Source of the DNA: an uncultured bacterium
GTDB taxonomy: Bacteria > Bacteroidota > Bacteroidia > Bacteroidales > Bacteroidaceae
DNA length: 64,000 nt
NCBI GenBank assembly: GCA_905216025.1
Contig: CAJMSE010000015.1
Coordinates: forward strand, 1-64,000
Direction: 5' to 3'
In this document: one piece after another, positions 8,529-16,298 of the stretch
Numbering within the stretch: the first letter of the stretch is position 1
Layout: every line of letters starts with the position of its first letter
The notes under the pieces: model-generated
Databases searched by the model: none
Seen by the model: only the letters and a program-made list of their open reading frames with translations
Told to the model about the DNA's origin: nothing
Position numbers and translations under genes: made by a program

Positions 8529-8856
8529 AAATATAGTTATATCATTAAGTTATCTAAACGGCGGCACCGCCTTTTCTTCCTTACAAATTTACGGTTAAAA
8601 TGGCATTCCGCCGTATCAGGCGGCATCTTTATGAGAGCACGGGCATCAAAATCACGGAATCCCGTTAGCAAAAAGAGTTGATTTTAACTTCTTCTCATAT
8701 CCATACACCTATTATTATATAGGCAGTCCCATCCCCCGCTCCGCCGTTTTTCATATAAAAACATGGTTACAAGGCGTTATTTCAAAACCATTTTACCGCC
8801 TTTTCCAACTTTTTTGATTACCTTTGCGGCGTAAAACAAAATATAAAACAATATCT
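8529..8856. other. Divergent intergenic region
   Basis: This holds the minus-strand promoter box at 8584-8591, a GC hairpin around 8610-8625 (GCCG/CGGC arms), and on the plus strand the -7 box TACCTTTG at 8819-8826 for corA. No further gene is visible. Confidence 0.5.
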
Positions 8857-8892
8857 ATGGACGATTATCACGCGGAGAACTTAACGTTTTAG
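8857..8892 (+). CDS. Candidate 11-codon leader peptide upstream of corA
   Basis: ATG at 8857 opens a frame encoding MDDYHAENLTF with a TAG at 8890-8892, about 25 nt after the predicted transcription start below the TACCTTTG box (8819-8826). It ends 8 nt before the first of two competing hairpins in the corA leader. The position suggests translation-coupled control, but whether it is translated is inference. It is acidic at the start, with no run of one regulatory amino acid. Confidence 0.4.
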   Translation: MDDYHAENLTF

Positions 8893-8899
8893 GTGCCGT

Positions 8900-8962
8900 G
8901 GATAGCTCGCGAAGCTAATCCGCCGTGCCTGTTTCTTGTTCGCAACAAAACGGAGGATTAGC
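8900..8962 (+). promoter_or_regulatory. Two mutually exclusive hairpins in the corA leader
   Basis: Hairpin 1 pairs GGATAGCT (8900-8907) with AGCTAATCC (8913-8921), one bulged base. Hairpin 2 pairs GCTAATCCGCCG (8914-8925) with CGGAGGATTAGC (8951-8962), 11 of 12 positions, capped by TTGTT-CGC-AACAA. The segment 8914-8921 is shared, so only one can form. Hairpin 2 buries the GGAGG ribosome-binding site 6-12 nt before the corA ATG. This is the layout of a riboswitch or leader-peptide attenuator; no ligand can be named. Confidence 0.6.
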
Positions 8963-8967
8963 AAATT

Positions 8968-9894
8968 ATGAAGACTTACTGGAACACAACCGAAGGGCTC
9001 AGCACCCTCGAGGAGTGGCAGCCCAACTGCTGGATACAGGTCACCTGCCCCACAGAAGAAGATCAGAGAGAACTGGAAGAGCGGTTCAAGATACCCGATT
9101 ACTTCTTCTCTGACATCAGCGATACCGACGAGCGCGCCCGCTACGAGTACGACGACGGCTGGATGCTCATCATCCTGCGTATCCCCTACGTGAAGGAGAT
9201 ACGTTCCCGCACGCCTTACACCACCGTGCCGCTGGGTATCATCCACAAGCGCGACGTCACCATAACGGTGTGCTATTACGAGACGAACATGATGATCGAC
9301 TTCGTCAGCTTCCAGCAGAAGCGCGGCGAAGGCTTCACCGACCACGTCGACATGATCTTCCGTCTGTTCCTCTCCTCGGCCGTATGGTACCTTAAACGGC
9401 TGAAGCAGATAAACAGCCTGATAGAGAAAGCCAAGCGCAACCTCGACCGTGAAGTGAACAACGAGTCGCTCATCGGCCTCAGCCGGCTCCAGGATTCGCT
9501 TACTTACTTCATCACGTCGATACGCGGCAACGAGACGCTGCTGTCGAAACTGAAGTTCAAACTGCAGATAGACGAGCTCGACGCCGACCTCATGGAAGAC
9601 GTGAACATCGAGATGGCGCAGGCCCGCGAGACGACGAACATCTACTCAAACATCCTCGAATCCACGATGGACACTTACCAGAGCATCATCAACAACAACA
9701 TGAACACCGTGATGCGAACGCTCACCTCGGTATCCATCCTCATGATGTTCCCCACCCTCATAGCCAGCCTCTTCGGCATGAACCTTGTCAACGGCATGGA
9801 GACGAGCCGGTTCGGATTCATCATCGCCCTGATTCTCTCTTGCACGATATCAGGTATTTTTTGGTGGATTTTCCGCCACAAACGCCTCATTTGA
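8968..9894 (+). CDS. corA: CorA family divalent cation (Mg2+) transporter
   Basis: 308 residues with the CorA plan: an N-terminal alpha/beta cytoplasmic domain, a long helical stalk (about residues 130-235), and two C-terminal membrane helices. The selectivity motif GMN occurs at the end of the first helix (SLFGMNLVNGME), and the short basic tail (FRHKRLI) is typical. The protein forms a pentameric channel for Mg2+ (or Co2+/Ni2+). The start at 8968 is preceded by CGGAGGATTAGC, a stronger ribosome-binding site than is usual here. It has its own long leader with a candidate switch and leader peptide. Confidence 0.92.
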   Translation: MKTYWNTTEGLSTLEEWQPNCWIQVTCPTEEDQRELEERFKIPDYFFSDISDTDERARYEYDDGWMLIILRIPYVKEIRSRTPYTTVPLGIIHKRDVTITVCYYETNMMIDFVSFQQKRGEGFTDHVDMIFRLFLSSAVWYLKRLKQINSLIEKAKRNLDREVNNESLIGLSRLQDSLTYFITSIRGNETLLSKLKFKLQIDELDADLMEDVNIEMAQARETTNIYSNILESTMDTYQSIINNNMNTVMRTLTSVSILMMFPTLIASLFGMNLVNGMETSRFGFIIALILSCTISGIFWWIFRHKRLI

Positions 9895-10035
9895 CAAGTA
9901 AAACGAAAAAAAACAGCATAATATTCGGCGTTTACAATAATTTTAATTAAGTTTGCGCAGGAATTAACATGCCGCCCATATACTACCGGAGCGGCATCAA
10001 GCAGGAACAAACCGAATCATGAACTAAAAGTTTAA

Positions 10036-11913
10036 ATGATGGACTCTCAAGAAAAAACCCTTGAAACGGGCATGACAGAAGAAACAAACAAAGCCGTACC
10101 GGCCGCCGCATCCGCAACGGAAGCAGACGGACAGAACGATGCACGGCAAGTAGAAACAACACTTGACGCTGCAGACGGACAGCCTGAAGAAGTGACGGAG
10201 AGAAAGACATACGCCACTAAGAAGGAAGTGCTCGAAAGGGTCAAGGAGCTGGCTCACGGCGAGGAAGCCCCGTCTAAGGATGAAATTGACTACCTGAAGA
10301 CCGTGTTCTACAAACTCCACATCGCCGAGCGCGAAGCCAAGCTCAAGGCATACATCGAGGGAGGAGGCGACCCGGAGGCTTACCAGATAACACCCGATGA
10401 GGACGAAGAGGCCTACAAGGCCGAGATGAGCATCATCAAGGAGAAGCGCGCGAGAATATTCCGCGAGCAGGAAGCCGAGAAAGAGGAGAACCTACGGAAG
10501 AAGCTTGACATCATCGAAAAAATCAAGAATATGGTCACTTCGCCCGAAGAGGCCAACAAATCGTATCAGGAATTCAAGGCGCTGCAGCAGGAATGGAAGG
10601 AGATAAAGAGCATTCCGGCACCCAAGGCCAACGAGGTATGGCGCAGCTACCAGCTCTACGTAGAGCAGTTCTACGACCTGCTGAAGCTCAACAGCGAAGC
10701 CCGCGAATACGACTTCAAGAAGAATCTCGAAGCCAAGACACGCCTCTGCGAAGCTGCCGAGAAACTGGCGGACGAGGAAGACCTTATCAGCGCGTTCCAC
10801 CAGCTGCAGAAGCTGCATCAGGAATACCGCGAGACAGGTCCCGTGGCAAAGGAGCTACGCGAAGAGATATGGGCACGGTTCAAGGCCGCATCCACCGTCA
10901 TCAACAAGCGCCACCAGCAGCACTTCGAGGATCTGAGGGCCAAGGAGGAAGACAACCTGGCACGCAAGACAGCCCTCTGCGAGAAGGTGGAGGCCATCGT
11001 GGGCGAGGAGAACAAAGGCTCTGCCGACTGGGAGAAGCACACCAAAGAAATCATTGCCCTGCAGGCGGAGTGGAAGACCATCGGCTTCGCACCGCAGAAG
11101 ATGAACGTCAGGATATTCGAGCGCTTCCGCGCAGCATGCGACGACTTCTTCAGCCGCAAGGCGGAATACTTCAAGACGCTTAAGGACACGTTCAAGGAGA
11201 ACGCCGACAAGAAGCGCGCACTGATAGAAAAGGCAAACGCACTGAAAGACAGCACCGACTGGAAGTCTACTTCCGACAAGTTCATCGCCCTGCAGAAAGA
11301 ATGGAAAACCATCGGCACGGTATCGAAGAAGCTCGGCGACCAGCTGTGGGAAGAGTTCCTCGGAGCATGCAACCACTTCTTCGAGGCACGCAACGCGGCA
11401 AACGCCGGACAGCGTAACGAGGAGCACGCCAACCTCGAAAAGAAGCGCGAAGTGATAGAGAAACTGAAGGCTCTGACGGCAGAAAGCGCCGGCGAGAACA
11501 TCCAGGAGACGGTTCAGAAGCTCATCAGCGAGTATAATGCAATAGGCCACGTGCCCTACAAGGAGAAGGACAAGCTGTACGGCGAGTTCCACGCCACACT
11601 CGACACGCTCTATAAGGAGCTCAACATCAGCGTGGCACGGCGCAAGCTCTCCAACTTCAGGAACAAGCTGAAGAACGTTGCCGAGCAGGGCGAGAGCGCC
11701 CTCGACAACGAGCGCAGCAGACTCGTACGCCAATATGAGGCCATCAAGAGCGAGGTCCAGACCTACGAGAACAACATCGGTTTCCTCAGCGTGAGCAGCA
11801 AGAAGGGCAACAGTCTGATAGACGAGATGAACCGCAAGATTCAGAAACTGAAGGACGACATGAACCTCGTACGCGAGAAAATCAAGGCCATAGACGCCGA
11901 AAACAAGGCATAA
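10036..11913 (+). CDS. DUF349 domain-containing coiled-coil protein
   Basis: A 625-residue, highly charged, almost wholly helical cytosolic protein. The first 60 residues are acidic and low-complexity. The rest contains at least five copies of the DUF349 pattern, each centred on a phrase like LQQEWKEI, LQAEWKTIGFAP, LQKEWKTIGTVS or ISEYNAIGHVP and followed by a helix with FxAACDxFF. Such proteins occur across Bacteroidota; their molecular role is not established. A TAAGTTTG -7 box lies at 9948-9955, and two adjacent ATGs (10036, 10039) are possible starts. A single-gene unit with a terminator behind it. Confidence 0.88.
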   Translation: MMDSQEKTLETGMTEETNKAVPAAASATEADGQNDARQVETTLDAADGQPEEVTERKTYATKKEVLERVKELAHGEEAPSKDEIDYLKTVFYKLHIAEREAKLKAYIEGGGDPEAYQITPDEDEEAYKAEMSIIKEKRARIFREQEAEKEENLRKKLDIIEKIKNMVTSPEEANKSYQEFKALQQEWKEIKSIPAPKANEVWRSYQLYVEQFYDLLKLNSEAREYDFKKNLEAKTRLCEAAEKLADEEDLISAFHQLQKLHQEYRETGPVAKELREEIWARFKAASTVINKRHQQHFEDLRAKEEDNLARKTALCEKVEAIVGEENKGSADWEKHTKEIIALQAEWKTIGFAPQKMNVRIFERFRAACDDFFSRKAEYFKTLKDTFKENADKKRALIEKANALKDSTDWKSTSDKFIALQKEWKTIGTVSKKLGDQLWEEFLGACNHFFEARNAANAGQRNEEHANLEKKREVIEKLKALTAESAGENIQETVQKLISEYNAIGHVPYKEKDKLYGEFHATLDTLYKELNISVARRKLSNFRNKLKNVAEQGESALDNERSRLVRQYEAIKSEVQTYENNIGFLSVSSKKGNSLIDEMNRKIQKLKDDMNLVREKIKAIDAENKA

Positions 11914-11939
11914 GGGGAACCCGGAGCCGCGTCTCCGGC

Positions 11940-11980
11940 AAGCGGCGACCTGCCAGCGGCAGGCCGCCGCTTTTCTTTTT
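11940..11980 (+). terminator. Intrinsic terminator after the DUF349 gene
   Basis: AAGCGGCGACCTGCC (from 11940) pairs with GGCAGGCCGCCGCTT with one mismatch and a 3-nt loop, followed by TTCTTTTT. Confidence 0.75.
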
Positions 11981-12049
11981 CCTGCCGCCGCCCCACCCTC
12001 GCCCACATATCCATGGTCAGTAGCAAATCCGTGGAAAACGAGTTGCAAA

Positions 12050-12194
12050 GTAGGGACAGAGTCTTGTCTTTGTCCGCAGCCCGTAAGGGCTAATCCATGT
12101 GCAGATATGATATTCATGTCTTATGCACAAAGACATTATATTACCATCCAAAAGCCCTTGCGGGCTACGGCCAAAGACAAGGCTCTGGCCCTAC
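12050..12194. repeat. BIME/REP-like palindromic element, copy A
   Basis: Two 42-nt arms (12050-12091 and 12153-12194) are near-perfect reverse complements. The element begins GTAGGGACAGAG and ends CTCTGGCCCTAC. Each arm ends in its own small hairpin (AGCCC-4 nt-GGGCT). The 61-nt core (GCAGATATGATATTCATGT...) is nearly the same in copy B. No obvious target duplication flanks it. Confidence 0.85.
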
Positions 12195-12366
12195 AAGGAT
12201 GATGATATCATCAAGCAAGACAATCCATATTGATTTTCTACTGAGCCCCATTTCCCGTCATATCGATAACCGTCCGAAAACCCGCCTGACACCCCTCCCA
12301 TGAGCCCCGATAATCCGCCGCGACCCCTCCGATTCAAAAAAAATCAGCAAAAAAGCGGCGAAATAT

Positions 12367-12397
12367 TTTGCAGATTCCGGGAAAAGCATTACCTTTG
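12367..12397 (+). promoter_or_regulatory. Bacteroidota-type promoter for tRNA-Gln
   Basis: TTTG at 12367-12370 and TACCTTTG at 12390-12397 with a 19-nt spacer; the mature tRNA begins 40 nt after the -7 box. Confidence 0.75.
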
Positions 12398-12436
12398 CAC
12401 TCGCAATCAGGCAATAAGCCCGAACGCAATACAAAT

Positions 12437-12507
12437 TGGGATATGGTGTAATGGTAACACTACAGATTCTGGTCCTGTCATTCTTGGTTCGAGTCCGAGT
12501 ATCCCAA
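12437..12507 (+). tRNA. tRNA-Gln (anticodon CTG)
   Basis: A 71-nt cloverleaf: acceptor TGGGATA/TATCCCA, D-arm stem GTGT/ACAC, anticodon loop TTCTGGT with CTG, T-arm CTTGG-TTCGAGT-CCGAG, discriminator A. The first acceptor pair U-A and the loop sequence are typical for bacterial glutamine tRNAs. The anticodon stem has an A-C mismatch next to the loop. CCA is not encoded. It is transcribed alone, with its own promoter and terminator. Confidence 0.93.
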
Positions 12508-12515
12508 CAAAGCCG

Positions 12516-12552
12516 AAGACAAGCACAGCGCAAGCAGATGCTTGTCTTTTTT
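12516..12552 (+). terminator. Intrinsic terminator of tRNA-Gln
   Basis: AAGACAAGCA (12516-12525) pairs exactly with TGCTTGTCTT (12539-12548), running into TTTTTTG. Confidence 0.8.
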
Positions 12553-12584
12553 GTTTTCCCCTTATTGACAATATCATCATCTCC

Positions 12585-12729
12585 GTAGGGCCAGAGTCTT
12601 GTCTTTGACCGTAGCCCGCAAGGGCTAAGTCACTCGCAGATATGATATTCATGTTTTATGCACAAAGACATTATATTCCCATCCAAAAGCCCTTACGGGC
12701 TGCGGACAAAGACAAGACTCTGTCCCTAC
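12585..12729. repeat. BIME/REP-like palindromic element, copy B
   Basis: It has the same length (145 bp) and arrangement as the copy at 12050-12194: arms 12585-12626 and 12688-12729, and a core differing at only a few positions. It lies downstream of the tRNA-Gln terminator. Confidence 0.85.
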
Positions 12730-12791
12730 CATCCGACCCATTCCCCACGGATTTGCCACTGACCCGAAATTGCTAATAAATCCCAATTTAT

Positions 12792-12822
12792 TTTGTCGTT
12801 ATACCGAATTACATTACCTTTG
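12792..12822 (+). promoter_or_regulatory. Bacteroidota-type promoter for rsfS-ftsH-cdsA
   Basis: TTTG at 12792-12795 and TACCTTTG at 12815-12822, 19-nt spacer. Confidence 0.75.
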
Positions 12823-12864
12823 CACACCAAGACATTTTATTATATATCATCATATTAAAAGATA

Positions 12865-13224
12865 ATGGAACAGACAGAACAGTTAGTCAAAATCATAACA
12901 GCAGGTATTCAGGAAAAGAAAGGAAGCGACATCGTCGTGGCCGATCTGAGACAGATTGAGGGAGCCATCTGCAAATACTTCGTAATCTGCCAGGGCTCGT
13001 CACCGGCACAGGTGGAAGCCATCGCCGACTCCGTCACAGACATGGCACGCATCAATGCAGGCGAGAAGCCCGTGAAGGTGGCCGGCCTCGAGAATGCGCA
13101 ATGGGTGGCGATGGACTACTGCGACGTGCTCGTGCACATCTTCCAGCCCGACGTACGCGAATACTACGACCTCGAACACCTCTGGGAAGACGCCGTCATC
13201 ACGCGCATTCCCAACATCGACTGA
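12865..13224 (+). CDS. rsfS: Ribosome silencing factor RsfS
   Basis: 119 residues, the usual size. The conserved core is visible: KGSDIVVADLRQIEGAICKYFVIC, GSSPAQVEAIAD, and the C-terminal block WVAMDYCDVLVHIFQPDVREYYDLEHLW. RsfS binds L14 of the large subunit and blocks subunit joining when nutrients are short. It leads an operon with ftsH, whose start codon is 21 nt after its stop; this order is common in Bacteroidota. Confidence 0.95.
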   Translation: MEQTEQLVKIITAGIQEKKGSDIVVADLRQIEGAICKYFVICQGSSPAQVEAIADSVTDMARINAGEKPVKVAGLENAQWVAMDYCDVLVHIFQPDVREYYDLEHLWEDAVITRIPNID

Positions 13225-13244
13225 CCCACATCAACGAGACAATC

Positions 13245-15275
13245 ATGGACAACAAGGAACAGAATAACCCGAAGATGAACATGCCCAAGTTCAACATGAA
13301 CTGGGTCTACATCATAGCAATAGTCACCCTTGTGGGGCTATACCTCACCACTGGGAGCACAAATTCGAGCGTTAAGACGGAGACATCGTACCATCAGTTC
13401 AAGACGATGGTGATGAAAGGATACGCCTCCAAGATAACCGTGAACAAGGAGCAGAACACTCTCCAGATGCACATCAAGCCCGAACACATACGCGAGGTGT
13501 TCGGCAAGGGAGTGGACCAGACGGGCAAGGACCCGTCCGTCACCGTGCAGTTCGGTTCCGCCGACCAGGTGGAGACCTTCATAAACCAGGCCCGCCAGCA
13601 AAAGAAATTCACCGGCGACTACAGCTACGACAACAAAAAGGAGAACAATCTCTTCACCTCGCTGCTGTTCAACCTCCTTCCCATAGCCTTCCTCGTCTTC
13701 CTCTGGGTCTTCGTGATGCGCCGCATGAGCGGAGGCACGGGCGGCCCCGGCGGCGTGTTCAACGTCGGCAAGAGCCGTGCGAAGATGTACGAGAAGGGCG
13801 GCGAGATGAACATCACGTTCAAAGACGTTGCCGGACAGGCCGGAGCGAAGCAGGAAGTGCAGGAGATTGTCGACTTCCTCAAGAGTCCGCAGAAGTATAC
13901 CGAACTGGGCGGAAAGATTCCCAAGGGCGCCCTCCTCGTCGGACCTCCGGGCACCGGCAAGACCCTTTTAGCCAAGGCCGTGGCCGGTGAGGCCGGCGTG
14001 CCGTTCTTCTCTATGAGCGGTTCCGACTTCGTCGAGATGTTCGTGGGCGTCGGTGCGAGCCGCGTGCGCGACCTGTTCCGCCAGGCTAAGGAGAAATCGC
14101 CGTGCATCATCTTCATCGACGAGATTGATGCCGTGGGCCGTGCCCGCAGCAAGAACCCCGCCATGGGAGGCAACGACGAGCGCGAGAACACCCTCAACGC
14201 CCTGCTCACCGAGATGGACGGCTTCGGGACGAACAGCGGCGTGATTATCCTTGCCGCCACAAACCGTGCCGACATGCTCGACTCCGCCCTGCTGCGTGCC
14301 GGGCGTTTCGACCGCCAGATACACGTAGACCTGCCCGACCTGAGCGAGCGCAAGGACATATTCAAGGTCCATCTGAAGCCCATCAAGACCGACGAGAGCG
14401 TAGACCTCGACTATCTGGCACGCCAGACACCGGGCTTCTCGGGCGCCGACATCGCCAACGTGTGCAACGAGGCGGCCCTCATCGCCGCCCGCCACGACAG
14501 CAAGACCGTCGGCAAGCAGGACTTCCTCGATGCCGTCGACCGCATCATAGGCGGCCTCGAGAAGAAGACGAAGATAATGACAGACGCCGAGAAGCGCACC
14601 ATCGCCATACATGAGGCCGGCCACGCCACCATATCGTGGTTCACCGAGCACGCCAACCCGCTCGTGAAGGTGAGCATCGTGCCGCGCGGACGCGCCCTCG
14701 GAGCTGCATGGTACATGCCCGAGGAGCGTGCCATAACGACAAAGGACGAGATGCTCGACGAGATGTGCGCCACCCTCGGAGGCCGCGCCGCCGAGGAACT
14801 CTTCACCGGACGGATATCCACCGGCGCCATGAACGACCTCGAGCGCGTCACCAAGAGCGCCTACGGCATGATAGCATTCGCCGGCATGAGCGACAAGTTG
14901 CCCAACATCTGCTACTACAACAACAACGAGTATAACTTCCAGCGGCCGTACTCCGAGACCACGGCGAAGATAATGGACGACGAGGTTCTCAAGATGATCA
15001 ACGAGCAGTATGCCCGCGCCAAGGAGATACTCACCGAGCACAGCGAGGGCCACGCCAAGCTGGCCGACCTGCTGATGAGCCGCGAGGTCATCTTCGCCGA
15101 AGACGTGGAGCGCATCTTCGGCAAGCGCCCGTGGGCAAGCCGGGCCGAGGAACTGCTCGAGGCGCAGCAGAGAGCAGAGGCCGAGGCCATGGCCGCACGC
15201 CGTGCGGAGCAGCTCGAGAGAGAGGCCGCCGAAGGCAAGGCGGAAGAGGCTGATGCGCCCGATGCTGCCAAGTGA
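13245..15275 (+). CDS. ftsH: ATP-dependent zinc metalloprotease FtsH
   Basis: 676 residues from the ATG at 13245; the open frame extends upstream into rsfS but the homologous part begins here. Order: membrane helix at about 18-36, a short periplasmic domain, second membrane helix at about 125-145, AAA+ ATPase with Walker A GPPGTGKT (233-240), Walker B IIFIDEID, SRH region AATNRADMLD, and the zinc site HEAGH (456-460). The membrane hexamer degrades misfolded membrane proteins and selected regulators, in many bacteria including LpxC-level control. The C-terminal tail is Ala/Glu-rich and low in complexity. Confidence 0.97.
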   Translation: MDNKEQNNPKMNMPKFNMNWVYIIAIVTLVGLYLTTGSTNSSVKTETSYHQFKTMVMKGYASKITVNKEQNTLQMHIKPEHIREVFGKGVDQTGKDPSVTVQFGSADQVETFINQARQQKKFTGDYSYDNKKENNLFTSLLFNLLPIAFLVFLWVFVMRRMSGGTGGPGGVFNVGKSRAKMYEKGGEMNITFKDVAGQAGAKQEVQEIVDFLKSPQKYTELGGKIPKGALLVGPPGTGKTLLAKAVAGEAGVPFFSMSGSDFVEMFVGVGASRVRDLFRQAKEKSPCIIFIDEIDAVGRARSKNPAMGGNDERENTLNALLTEMDGFGTNSGVIILAATNRADMLDSALLRAGRFDRQIHVDLPDLSERKDIFKVHLKPIKTDESVDLDYLARQTPGFSGADIANVCNEAALIAARHDSKTVGKQDFLDAVDRIIGGLEKKTKIMTDAEKRTIAIHEAGHATISWFTEHANPLVKVSIVPRGRALGAAWYMPEERAITTKDEMLDEMCATLGGRAAEELFTGRISTGAMNDLERVTKSAYGMIAFAGMSDKLPNICYYNNNEYNFQRPYSETTAKIMDDEVLKMINEQYARAKEILTEHSEGHAKLADLLMSREVIFAEDVERIFGKRPWASRAEELLEAQQRAEAEAMAARRAEQLEREAAEGKAEEADAPDAAK

Positions 15276-15333
15276 CGGCGGCACAGCAGGCCATGAAGCA
15301 ACCACAAAGAAACAAACAAGCAAGGAAAAACAG

Positions 15334-16182
15334 ATGAGAAACTTCATAGTACGTGCCATAACAGGCATCTTGTTCGTAGCAGCGATAGTCGTCTGCTTCA
15401 TTAACCCGACGGCCATGGCGATGCTGTTCGCCATCGTCACCGGACTGACCGTATGGGAATTCACCGGCCTCGTCAACGGACGGGACGGCACCGACACCAA
15501 CAGGTTCATCTGTACGGTGGCCGGCGTCTACCTGTTCTTCGCCATGACGGGCTTCTGCAGCGGCATGACGCCGCCCACGGTGTTCATCCCCTACCTCATC
15601 ACGATTGTATACCTGCTCGTCGCCGAGCTGTATGCGAAGAACAGCGACCCGATAAACAACTGGGCATACACGATGATGAGCCAGATGTACATCGCGCTGC
15701 CGTTCTCTCTGCTCAACGTGCTTGCCTTCCGGGCCACGCCCGAGGGCATCGCCTACACCTACCTGATGCCGCTCAGCGTATTCGTCTTCCTGTGGCTGAA
15801 CGACACCGGCGCCTACTGCGTGGGCTCGCTGCTCGGCCGCCACAAACTCTTCCCGCGCATCAGTCCGGGCAAGAGCTGGGAGGGTTCCGTCGGCGGTGCC
15901 GTCGTCGTCATGGCCGCAGCCGCCGGCATCTGGTATCTGACAGAGAGCTATGGCGTGAACGACCTGGCGCTCAGCATGCCCGGATGGATGGGGCTCGGAC
16001 TCACCGTCGTCGTCTTCGGCACATGGGGCGACCTCGTCGAGAGCCTCTTCAAGCGCACGCTCGGCATCAAGGATAGCGGCAGCATACTGCCCGGACACGG
16101 CGGCATGCTCGACCGTTTCGACTCGTCGCTGCTTGCCATTCCCGCCGCAGTGGTATATCTCTACACCCTCACCCTGTTCTAA
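15334..16182 (+). CDS. cdsA: Phosphatidate cytidylyltransferase
   Basis: 282 residues from the ATG at 15334, preceded by AAGGAAAAACAG. A polytopic membrane protein ending with the CdsA signature around GDLVESLFKRTLGIKDSG and PGHGGMLDRFDS. It makes CDP-diacylglycerol from phosphatidate and CTP, the precursor for all phospholipids, including the product of the cardiolipin synthase at 44704. It lies 58 nt after ftsH and closes the operon before a strong terminator. The longer open frame from 15202 overlaps ftsH and has no membrane character, so it is not used. Confidence 0.95.
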   Translation: MRNFIVRAITGILFVAAIVVCFINPTAMAMLFAIVTGLTVWEFTGLVNGRDGTDTNRFICTVAGVYLFFAMTGFCSGMTPPTVFIPYLITIVYLLVAELYAKNSDPINNWAYTMMSQMYIALPFSLLNVLAFRATPEGIAYTYLMPLSVFVFLWLNDTGAYCVGSLLGRHKLFPRISPGKSWEGSVGGAVVVMAAAAGIWYLTESYGVNDLALSMPGWMGLGLTVVVFGTWGDLVESLFKRTLGIKDSGSILPGHGGMLDRFDSSLLAIPAAVVYLYTLTLF

Positions 16183-16219
16183 GAATCAGGCCGGGGGAAT
16201 ATCCTGACCGTATAAATAA

Positions 16220-16270
16220 AAACAGGCATGTGACTGCCCGGAAGGTTTCCGGGGCGTCACATGCCTGTTT
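16220..16270. terminator. Bidirectional terminator between cdsA and yitT-type gene
   Basis: AAACAGGCATGTGAC (16220-16234) pairs exactly with 16256-16270; inside, GCCCGGAA/TTCCGGGGC continues the stem. It is flanked by A- and T-rich bases on either side, as expected for a convergent pair. Confidence 0.85.
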
Positions 16271-16298
16271 CTGTATTCTCATTCCGGCCACTGCCCCG

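Larger units (their letters stand above)
12015..12764. repeat. 750-bp unit bounded by outer inverted repeats and containing tRNA-Gln
   Basis: GGTCAGTAGCAAATCCGTGG (12015-12034) is the reverse complement of 12745-12764 with one mismatch. Each end lies just outside one copy of the 42-nt-arm palindromic element, so the order is outer repeat, element A, tRNA-Gln, element B, outer repeat. No coding sequence other than the tRNA is seen inside. Confidence 0.7.

Noticed and set aside
8857..8892. Treating the small ORF as a firm gene
   Set aside because: Eleven codons are too few to prove translation; kept as a low-confidence candidate only.
10855..12117. 420-codon antisense frame over the DUF349 gene
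   Set aside because: Leu/Val-rich shadow of charged helical codons; the plus-strand repeats are clear.
13968..15509. 513-codon antisense frame over ftsH and cdsA
   Set aside because: ftsH and cdsA are unmistakable on the plus strand, and the antisense product has no recognisable domain.
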